NCBI GenBank assembly: GCA_028275425.1
Contig: JAPWUT010000133.1
Span: forward strand, 1-5,069
DNA: 5,069 nt
From: Anaerolineae bacterium
Lineage (GTDB): Bacteria; Chloroflexota; Anaerolineae; SpSt-600
Direction: 5' to 3'
Part shown: one piece after another, positions 1 to 5,069 of the stretch
How the letters are laid out: the number at the start of each line of letters is the position of its first letter
How positions within the stretch are numbered: the stretch's first letter is position 1
The notes under the pieces: model-generated
Told to the model about the DNA's origin: nothing
What the model saw: the letters and a program-made list of their open reading frames with translations, nothing else
The model's database searches: none
Translations under genes and position numbers: made by a program

Positions 1-687
1 ACTGTAAGAGAACGGCTTGGGGTTGAGCCTTCCGCCCTGTCCTCACGAGTGGAAGCTTTGGTTTACATCCAGTTTACCCAGCTCCAAGCCGCTAAAAGCC
101 CTAAGGCTTTCCGAGAGCTTGTCGCTTCTTACCTCCCCTCCCGCTGGGCCGTAGTCCCCGGTTTTCTGCTGCCCCTTAAGGCTAACGCCGAATCCTTGGA
201 CTTCATCCCCCATTTGGATTTCATCATTTACGATTCCTTGCTCTATGCCCCCATTTACAGGGTAGACGATAACTTGGTCCTGCCGCTGGAGAGCGTGGTA
301 GCAGCGGGAGATATAATACCTGTCCTCGCCCCGAGGGTTATGGAGAATTCTCTCAGGGCCTTGGCCGAGGTTAAGAGATTGGCCCCCAACATGAGCACTT
401 ACCTGATCGCCTTCAGGCCCAGCGTAAGGGAATCAACCCTGCGCAAGAGGCTCAGCCCACCCGAATCAGAGTACGAACTTGAGCTATTGCCCGATGTAAT
501 CTGTGCTTTCGGGGGAATGTACGTGGAAAAGAAGGGGCGGGAGTATTTCCGCTTTGATACCTTTGAGGACGAATTCGCCCTTTTCTACTACCGAATCGCC
601 AGGGATATAGCGGCCAAGAGCGGGAATCAGGAATTGCTTTTAGGCTTGGAAGAGTTAGCGGAGAGGGATTCGTATAAAATCCTTTAA
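1..687 (+). CDS. DUF6602-like protein of unknown function (5' end outside window)
   Basis: The frame is open from base 1 to the TAA at 685-687, giving 228 visible residues. A GTG at 49 could serve as a start, but open frame continues upstream of it and no good ribosome binding site precedes it, so I treat the gene as 5'-truncated by the window. The layout resembles DUF6602 proteins as I remember them: a helical lead with an RELV...YLPSRWAVVPGF segment, then LDFIIYD (bases 214-234), then PLESVVA (bases 283-303), then a helix with ALAEVKRL, and a C-terminal half with PDVICAFGG and a final helix pair. That family looks like a PD-(D/E)XK-type nuclease fold, with Asp from the IDxVIYD strand and an ExK from a following strand. 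Here the Asp and the PLES Glu are present, but the ExK position reads AAGDIIPVL, so catalysis is doubtful. There is no signal peptide or membrane segment in the visible part. It ends 15 bases before the radical SAM gene and is probably co-transcribed with it. The family call is from pattern memory only; a role in defence or nucleic-acid processing is speculation. Confidence 0.5.
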   Translation, partial: TVRERLGVEPSALSSRVEALVYIQFTQLQAAKSPKAFRELVASYLPSRWAVVPGFLLPLKANAESLDFIPHLDFIIYDSLLYAPIYRVDDNLVLPLESVVAAGDIIPVLAPRVMENSLRALAEVKRLAPNMSTYLIAFRPSVRESTLRKRLSPPESEYELELLPDVICAFGGMYVEKKGREYFRFDTFEDEFALFYYRIARDIAAKSGNQELLLGLEELAERDSYKIL

Positions 688-691
688 GAGC

Positions 692-698
692 GGAGGGG
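692..698 (+). promoter_or_regulatory. Ribosome binding site of the radical SAM gene
   Basis: GGAGGGG begins at 692, with the GGAGG core at 692-696 and six bases before the ATG at 703. It lies in the 15-base gap after the upstream stop codon and supports ATG 703 as the start. That start also gives the classic N-terminus MRVLLINPPYN. Confidence 0.75.
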
Positions 699-702
699 GT
701 GG

Positions 703-2133
703 ATGCGAGTCCTTCTGATAAATCCGCCTTACAATATTCCTATTGAGACCAGAGCTTCCCCCCCTTTAGGGCTTGCATACCTCGTGGCTATCTCCGAACG
801 CCGAGGAGATGAGGTAAGAGTGTGGGATGGGGAGGTGGACCCGGAGCCGCTGGAGAAAATCCTGGAAGAGTTCAGGCCCGAAGTTGTAGGGATTACGGCC
901 ACTACTGTGCAGATAAAGATGGCTTGGAAAACAGCCGAAAGGGTGAAGAAGGCCCTGAACGTGCCCGTGGTCCTGGGCGGAGTGCATCCTACCCTCATGC
1001 CCGAGGAGTCAATCTCCCATCCCGCTATTGATGTAGTTGTTAGGGGGGAGGGAGAGGAGACTTGGGAGGAGCTTACTTCTTCCCTGGAAAGAGGCTTTGA
1101 CCCCCAGGCTTTGAAGCAAATCCGGGGGCTTACTTTCCGCACACCTTCTGGGGAAATAATCTCCACCCCTGATAGGCCCGTTATCATGGATTTGGACTCT
1201 CTGCCCTTCCCTTCCTATCGGCCTTTCAAGATGCGCCTTTACACTAACCTTCAGCCTACCATAGACCACTTGCCCAGGGGAAGGAGCTTCCCGATCATGA
1301 CCTCCAGGGGATGCCCTTACCGCTGCTCCTACTGCAGCCAGATAAGCCCACGTCGCTGGCGAATGCGCTCCCCTGAGAACGTCTTGGCCGAATGGCGTTG
1401 GCTTGTCAAGGATATGGGGGCGTTGGAGATAGGCGTTTTGGACGATACTTTTAACGTGGACAGGGAAAGGGTCATCAGGATATGCGAGCTTCTGATTAGG
1501 GAGAAGCTCAACCATGTCCCGTGGATAATGATAAACGGGATAAGGGCGAACCTTGTGGACAAGGAGCTCCTCCGTAAGATGCGGGAAGCAGGTTGCATCA
1601 GGGTTGCTTTCGGCGTGGAAAGCGGCGACCAGCGCATCCTGGACGAGGTCATCCACAAGCAGCTTACTTTGGAGCAGGTCAGGAATGCCTTCAAGTGGGC
1701 GAAAGAAGTAGGGTTGGAAACAATTGGCTTTTTCATCATAGGGCTTCCCGGCGAGACCGAGGAGACTATGGAGAAGACTATCCGCTTCGCCATAGAGCTT
1801 GACCCCTTGGTAGCCAATTTCTCCATAGCTACCCCCTTCCCAGGCACTGAAATGTACGAGGTTGTCAAGAGGGAAGGTAAACTGCTAATCAAGGATTGGG
1901 ACGATTTTGCCTTCTTTGAAGGAAAGGCCCACTTTGAGATGCCTGGGATGCCGGCGGAGCTGGTGGAGAGGAAGTGGAGGGAGGCATACCGACGATTTTA
2001 CCTCCGTCCCAAGCGGGTCCTAAAAGCCCTTACACGCAAGCGCACCTGGCTTGATTTGCCCAGGACTTTGAAAGTGGCTTGGAAAACTTTCACCGGCTAC
2101 AAAAGGGGGAGGAGAGATGGGAATACTTGTTAA
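703..2133 (+). CDS. B12-binding-domain radical SAM protein, substrate unknown
   Basis: This 476-residue protein has the two-domain layout of cobalamin-type radical SAM enzymes. Residues 1-130 form a B12-binding-like Rossmann domain, with MRVLLINPPYN at the start, PPLGLAYLVA near 20-29, PEVVGITATT near 59-68, LGGVHPTLMPEE at 91-102 and VVVRGEGEETWEEL at 111-124. The radical SAM core follows, with the CxxxCxxC cluster at Cys204, Cys208 and Cys211 (SRGCPYRCSYC), expected to hold a [4Fe-4S] cluster that cleaves S-adenosylmethionine. Later core strands are LEIGVLDDTF (241-250), VAFGVESGDQ (301-310) and IGFFIIGLPGET (341-352). The tail from about residue 435 is rich in Arg and Lys. The classical cobalamin-ligating DxHxxG motif is absent from the N-terminal domain, as in many relatives, so cobalamin binding cannot be assumed. 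There is no signal peptide; it is probably cytosolic. Related enzymes include methyltransferases, cyclases and hopanoid or Mg-porphyrin enzymes, and the sequence does not tell me which reaction this one performs. Its last codons overlap the sucD start by 17 bases. Class is confident; function is unknown. Confidence 0.93.
   Translation: MRVLLINPPYNIPIETRASPPLGLAYLVAISERRGDEVRVWDGEVDPEPLEKILEEFRPEVVGITATTVQIKMAWKTAERVKKALNVPVVLGGVHPTLMPEESISHPAIDVVVRGEGEETWEELTSSLERGFDPQALKQIRGLTFRTPSGEIISTPDRPVIMDLDSLPFPSYRPFKMRLYTNLQPTIDHLPRGRSFPIMTSRGCPYRCSYCSQISPRRWRMRSPENVLAEWRWLVKDMGALEIGVLDDTFNVDRERVIRICELLIREKLNHVPWIMINGIRANLVDKELLRKMREAGCIRVAFGVESGDQRILDEVIHKQLTLEQVRNAFKWAKEVGLETIGFFIIGLPGETEETMEKTIRFAIELDPLVANFSIATPFPGTEMYEVVKREGKLLIKDWDDFAFFEGKAHFEMPGMPAELVERKWREAYRRFYLRPKRVLKALTRKRTWLDLPRTLKVAWKTFTGYKRGRRDGNTC
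2105..2114 (+). promoter_or_regulatory. Ribosome binding site of sucD, inside the end of the upstream gene
   Basis: GGGGGAGGAG lies just before the ATG at 2117 and is also read as the last codons of the radical SAM gene, encoding Gly-Arg-Arg near its C-terminus. It supports ATG 2117 as the sucD start and makes coupling of the two genes' translation likely. Confidence 0.7.
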
Positions 2134-2983
2134 CAAGGATACTCGGCTTATAGTCCAAGGCATAACGGGTAGGGAAGGCCGTTTCCATACCCGCAAGATG
2201 CTGGAATACGGGACAAAAGTAGTAGCCGGAGTCACCCCAGGCCGAGGTGGAGAAGAAGTAGAGGGGGTCCCGGTCTTTGACTCCGTGCGGGAAGCGGTTG
2301 AAGCCACAGGTGCTAATGCCTCAATAATCTACGTCCCAGCCCCCTTCGCCCCCGATGCCATATATGAAGCTGCCGATTCCGGCATCCCCCTCATAGTCTG
2401 CATAACCGAGGGGATTCCGGTGCAGGAAATGGTCAAGGTGAAAAGCTACCTCAAGGCCAAGGGAGTCAGGCTTATCGGCCCTAATTGCCCTGGAGTGATA
2501 ACCCCTGGGGAAGCGAAAGTAGGGATAATGCCTGGCCACATCCACATCCCAGGACCCGTTGGCATCGTCTCCCGCAGTGGAACCCTCACTTACGAGGTAG
2601 TCTATGCCTTAACCCGCAAGGGAATCGGCCAATCAACGGCAGTGGGGATAGGGGGCGACCCGGTGGTCGGAACCGATTTTATAGAAATCCTTGAGATGTT
2701 TGAAAAAGACCCCCAGACCAAAGCCGTTGTCCTCATCGGGGAGATAGGTGGTAGGGATGAGGAGCGGGCCGCGGAGTTCATATCCTCGGCCATGTCTAAG
2801 CCTGTGGTGGCATTCGTGGCTGGCCGAACTGCCCCTCCAGGTAAGAGGATGGGGCACGCCGGAGCTATAATTGAGGGTGGGACCGGGACGGCTCAGGAGA
2901 AAATTGAGGCATTTAAAGCCAAAGGAATTCCCGTGGCTTCTCACCCCGAAGAGGTAGCCGAACTGGTGGAAAAATGCCTGTAA
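2117..2983 (+). CDS. sucD: Succinyl-CoA ligase (ADP/GDP-forming), alpha subunit
   Basis: The product is the alpha subunit of succinyl-CoA synthetase, which with the beta subunit SucC interconverts succinyl-CoA + NDP + Pi and succinate + CoA + NTP in the TCA cycle or its reductive and fermentative variants. The 288 residues match the usual length (E. coli SucD is 289) and align from end to end with the E. coli protein as I recall it. The CoA-binding Rossmann domain starts with LIVQGITGREGRFH (11-24) and runs through GVTPGRGG (38-45) and IIYVPAPF (70-77). The ligase domain contains GPNCPGVITPGE (121-132), GIVSRSGTLTYE (149-160), GIGGDPVVGTDF (177-188) and GEIGG (208-212). The phosphorylated active-site histidine is His247 in KRMGHAGAIIEGG, equivalent to E. 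coli His246. All motifs are intact. The start is fixed by the ribosome binding site and by the MGILVNKDT N-terminus, which matches MSILIDKNT. The gene overlaps its upstream neighbour by 17 bases and the next gene by 10. sucC, usually immediately upstream, is replaced here by the radical SAM gene, so the beta subunit must be encoded elsewhere. Confidence 0.96.
   Translation: MGILVNKDTRLIVQGITGREGRFHTRKMLEYGTKVVAGVTPGRGGEEVEGVPVFDSVREAVEATGANASIIYVPAPFAPDAIYEAADSGIPLIVCITEGIPVQEMVKVKSYLKAKGVRLIGPNCPGVITPGEAKVGIMPGHIHIPGPVGIVSRSGTLTYEVVYALTRKGIGQSTAVGIGGDPVVGTDFIEILEMFEKDPQTKAVVLIGEIGGRDEERAAEFISSAMSKPVVAFVAGRTAPPGKRMGHAGAIIEGGTGTAQEKIEAFKAKGIPVASHPEEVAELVEKCL
2965..2970 (+). promoter_or_regulatory. 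Probable ribosome binding site of the yqeB-family gene
   Basis: GGTGGA sits three bases before the ATG at 2974, within the last codons of sucD. It is a weaker and closer match than the other sites in the window. Because the start also overlaps the sucD stop, translation here probably depends on ribosomes finishing sucD. Confidence 0.45.
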
Positions 2984-3780
2984 AGGTCCTGATAAAAGGG
3001 GCAGGAGATTTAGCCACCGGCGTAGCCTATCGGCTCCACCGGGTGGGAATGCTTGTGGCTATGACTGAAATCCCCAAGCCCACGGCCATAAGGAGGGCTG
3101 TGGCTTTTGCCCAAGCTGTCTACTCCGGCCTCCACACCGTGGAAGGGATAACTGCTCGCCGTGTGGAAAGCTTGGAGGAAATATTCAATTCCTGGGAGCG
3201 GGGTGAAATTCCGGTCATAGTGGACCCCGAAGCACGCATTCGGGAAAAGCTTAAGCCGCAAGTCTTGGTTGATGCGATAATGGCCAAGCGCAATACCGGC
3301 ACCTCCATAAATGATGCCCCCATAGTCATAGCCTTGGGGCCTGGTTTCACTGCCGGGATTGATTGCCATGCCGTGGTTGAGACCAACCGTGGCCATTACC
3401 TTGGCCGAGTTATTTTGGAAGGGCAAGCCCAACCCAACACCGGAATCCCTGGGGATGTCGGAGGGGAAGCGGAACGCCGCGTCCTCCGTTCCCCTGCCGA
3501 TGGCCTATTCCGCCCATTGAAGGAAATCGGGGAATTTGTAGAGGAAGGGGAAACCGTAGCCGAAGTGAGCGGAGTGCCCGTTAAAGCCAGGATAAGCGGA
3601 GTGCTCCGGGGCATACTCTATCCAGGCCTGGAAGTGCGCCAAGGGATGAAGGTGGGGGATGTGGACCCAAGAGGAGTGCGGGAGCATTGCTTCACAATCT
3701 CCGATAAATCCCTGGCGGTGGCCGGAGGAGTGCTGGAAGCCATCCTCTACTTAAAGCGCTTGCTATCTATCCCCGATTGA
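2974..3780 (+). CDS. yqeB: YqeB-family selenium-dependent molybdenum hydroxylase accessory protein
   Basis: This 268-residue protein matches the YqeB (EF2563) family, which is associated with selenium-dependent molybdenum hydroxylases such as certain xanthine or purine dehydrogenases; the family's exact biochemical step is not well established. The N-terminal part is Rossmann-like, with the hallmark VLIKGAGDLATGVAYRLHR at residues 5-23, followed by TEIPKPTAIRR (31-41), a strong family signature. The middle holds IVDPE (82-86), AKRNTGT (104-110), LGPGFTAGIDCHAVVETNRGH (121-141) and NTGIPGDVGG (155-164). The C-terminal part looks like a small barrel-sandwich (lipoyl-like) fold at about 172-233, with SPADGLFRPLKEIGEFVEEGETVAEV and then GVLRGILYPGLEV and VGDVDPRG. 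It ends with ISDKSLAVAGGVLEA (242-256). There is no membrane segment or signal peptide; it should be cytosolic. Family members often sit near molybdenum hydroxylase, mocA/yqeC-type or selenium metabolism genes; here the neighbours are sucD and eno. The start gives the expected short lead before the glycine-rich loop. No in-frame TGA suggesting selenocysteine is present. Confidence 0.9.
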   Translation: MPVKVLIKGAGDLATGVAYRLHRVGMLVAMTEIPKPTAIRRAVAFAQAVYSGLHTVEGITARRVESLEEIFNSWERGEIPVIVDPEARIREKLKPQVLVDAIMAKRNTGTSINDAPIVIALGPGFTAGIDCHAVVETNRGHYLGRVILEGQAQPNTGIPGDVGGEAERRVLRSPADGLFRPLKEIGEFVEEGETVAEVSGVPVKARISGVLRGILYPGLEVRQGMKVGDVDPRGVREHCFTISDKSLAVAGGVLEAILYLKRLLSIPD

Positions 3781-3788
3781 AGGAGGTG
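3781..3788 (+). promoter_or_regulatory. Strong Shine-Dalgarno sequence of eno
   Basis: AGGAGGTG begins on the base directly after the TGA of the yqeB-family gene. It is a near-perfect complement to the 16S rRNA 3' end and lies six bases (counted from AGGAGG) before the ATG at 3793. It fixes the enolase start and is the strongest ribosome binding site in the window, consistent with high output of a glycolytic enzyme independent of coupling to the upstream gene. Confidence 0.85.
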
Positions 3789-3792
3789 TAAA

Positions 3793-5069
3793 ATGTGCAG
3801 GATTGAGAGGGTCAAAGCGCGGGAAATCCTGGATTCCAGGGGTAATCCCACAGTAGAAGTAGAAGTCTTCTTGGAAGATGGCTCTTGGGGGAGAGCTGCT
3901 GTCCCCTCTGGTGCTTCTACCGGGGCCTATGAAGCTCTTGAGTTGAGGGACGGCGATAAGGCTCGCTACGGAGGCAAAGGTGTCCTGAAAGCGGTGGAGA
4001 ATGTGGAAAAAGTAATTGCCCCCAAAATCAAAGGGATGTGCGCGCTGGACCAGCGGGCCATAGACCGGTTGCTTCTGGAGTTAGATGGGACTCCATCCAA
4101 ATCCAAGCTTGGGGCTAACGCAATCCTTGGGGTATCTTTGGCCGTAGCTTGGGCTGCCGCTGCCTATTTGGGCCTGCCGCTCTATCGCTACCTTGGCGGG
4201 CTAAACTCTTGCGTAATCCCTGTGCCGTTCATGAACATCCTCAACGGTGGCAAGCATGCCCACGATTCTACTGACTTGCAGGAATTCATGATAGTGCCGG
4301 CTGGAGCTCCTTGCTTTGCGGAAGCCCTCCGCTGGGGGGCTGAAATCTACCACTCGCTCAAAAAAGTCCTGGCCTCAAAGGGCTACAGCACCAACGTCGG
4401 GGACGAAGGAGGCTTTGCCCCATCCCTCAAGTCCAACGAGGAAGCCGTGGAGCTCGTGTTAGAAGCGATTCAGAAAGCTGGGTACAAGCCTGGGGAAGAA
4501 GTATTTCTGGCCCTTGACCCAGCTGCCTCGGAGTTCTACGAAGACGGTCGCTATGTCCTCAGGAAAGAAGGGCGAACCCTCTCCTCCGAAGAGATGGTGG
4601 AATTTTATGCTGGCTGGGTTGAGAAATATCCGATTATAAGCATTGAGGATGGGCTTTCTGAGGACGACTGGGAGGGGTGGAGGCTCCTTGCCAGCCGGCT
4701 TGGGGATAAAATCCAGCTTGTAGGTGATGACCTTTTTGTGACCAATGTGGAGAGGATAAAGAAGGGGATAGAGCTTGGCCTTGCCAATGCTGTGCTCATA
4801 AAGCCCAACCAGATAGGCACCCTTACCGAAACCTTGGAAGCGGTAGCTCTGGCCAGAGGTGCGGGTTGGGGGGCTGTAATCTCCCACCGGAGTGGGGAGA
4901 CTGAGGATGTAACCGTAGCCCACTTGGCCGTGGCTACTGGGACCGGCCAAATAAAGACGGGCGCACCCTGCCGTAGCGAAAGGGTTGCCAAATACAACGA
5001 ACTCTTGCGGATAGAGGAAGAACTGGGCTTATCCTCCCGGTTCGGTGGGCCAGTTCTTTTGGAAAAGTT
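3793..5069 (+). CDS. eno: Enolase (phosphopyruvate hydratase), 3' end outside window
   Basis: Enolase converts 2-phosphoglycerate to phosphoenolpyruvate in glycolysis, or the reverse in gluconeogenesis, as a cytosolic Mg-dependent enzyme. The frame runs open from ATG 3793 to the window end, 425 codons plus two bases. Bacterial enolases are usually about 415-435 residues, so only a few codons and the stop should be missing. N-terminal signatures are REILDSRGNPTVEVEV and the mobile loop VPSGASTGAYEA. The barrel carries the full catalytic set: His155 (NGGKH), Glu164 (QEFM), catalytic acid Glu205 (GDEGGFAP), metal ligands Asp242 (ALDPAASEFY), Glu285 (SIEDGLSEDDW) and Asp312 (GDDLFVTN), catalytic base Lys337 (IKPNQIGTLTET), His365-Arg366-Ser367 (SHRSGETED) and Lys388 (IKTGAP). 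The end RVAKYNELLRIEEELG is typical. A local oddity is HAHDSTD at 155-161, where HADN(S/N)xD is usual. The strong ribosome binding site decides the start. The 12-base gap to the upstream gene suggests co-transcription, although eno could also have its own promoter inside that gene. Confidence 0.96.
   Translation, partial: MCRIERVKAREILDSRGNPTVEVEVFLEDGSWGRAAVPSGASTGAYEALELRDGDKARYGGKGVLKAVENVEKVIAPKIKGMCALDQRAIDRLLLELDGTPSKSKLGANAILGVSLAVAWAAAAYLGLPLYRYLGGLNSCVIPVPFMNILNGGKHAHDSTDLQEFMIVPAGAPCFAEALRWGAEIYHSLKKVLASKGYSTNVGDEGGFAPSLKSNEEAVELVLEAIQKAGYKPGEEVFLALDPAASEFYEDGRYVLRKEGRTLSSEEMVEFYAGWVEKYPIISIEDGLSEDDWEGWRLLASRLGDKIQLVGDDLFVTNVERIKKGIELGLANAVLIKPNQIGTLTETLEAVALARGAGWGAVISHRSGETEDVTVAHLAVATGTGQIKTGAPCRSERVAKYNELLRIEEELGLSSRFGGPVLLEK

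Noticed and set aside
49..51. GTG at 49 as the true start of the first gene.
   Set aside because: The same frame is open upstream to base 1, there is no clear Shine-Dalgarno sequence before it, and the family usually has more N-terminal helix than this start would leave. It remains possible but unproven.
688..702. The gap between the first two genes as a place for a promoter or terminator.
   Set aside because: It is only 15 bases and is filled by the ribosome binding site of the next gene.
1009..1892. Two overlapping antisense open frames (215 and 187 codons) within the radical SAM gene.
   Set aside because: Both are opposite a complete radical SAM protein, overlap each other, and show low-complexity shadow-like composition without recognisable motifs.
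3622..3631. Short palindrome CCAGGCCTGG as a possible operator or hairpin.
   Set aside because: It is within the coding sequence of the conserved C-terminal domain of the yqeB-family gene, has no loop or T-run, and such a short palindrome is expected by chance.
4459..4950. Long antisense open frame of 163 codons within enolase.
   Set aside because: It lies wholly inside an unmistakable enolase gene with all catalytic residues, its translation resembles no family I know, and it has the Ser/Pro/Gly/Leu bias expected of a shadow frame.

Overview
The window is a compact run of five genes, all on the + strand. Adjacent genes overlap by a few bases or are separated by no more than 15, and almost every base is coding. 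No RNA gene, mobile element, CRISPR array, repeat family, promoter or terminator could be supported. The organism looks bacterial: strong Shine-Dalgarno sequences, a bacterial-type SucD and a bacterial-type enolase. A YqeB-type protein from the selenium-dependent molybdenum hydroxylase system, together with a cobalamin-type radical SAM enzyme, points to an anaerobe or facultative anaerobe. The flavour of the enolase (for example ALDPAASEFY and KPNQIGTL) reminds me of Chloroflexota such as Anaerolineae, but that is an impression and not a demonstrated placement.

Layout. (1) 1-687 is the 3' part of a gene whose reading frame is already open at the window edge; it resembles the DUF6602 nuclease-like family but appears to have lost the ExK part of the putative active site. 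(2) 703-2133 is a 476-residue radical SAM protein with an N-terminal B12-binding-type domain. (3) 2117-2983 is sucD, the alpha subunit of succinyl-CoA ligase, overlapping the previous gene by 17 bases. (4) 2974-3780 is a yqeB-family gene, overlapping sucD by 10 bases. (5) 3793-5069 is eno (enolase), cut by the window end after 425 codons, probably only a few codons short of its stop.

The spacing and overlaps suggest one transcript with translational coupling at the two overlaps. The genes do not form one obvious pathway. sucD (TCA-cycle or fermentative substrate-level phosphorylation) and eno (lower glycolysis) are core carbon metabolism; yqeB serves maturation of selenium-dependent molybdenum hydroxylases; the radical SAM and DUF6602-like proteins have no assignable substrate. 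The beta subunit gene sucC, normally just upstream of sucD, is not in this window. No exotic defence or mobile system is visible; the main curiosities are the orphan sucD, the yqeB linkage, and the degenerate nuclease-like protein.
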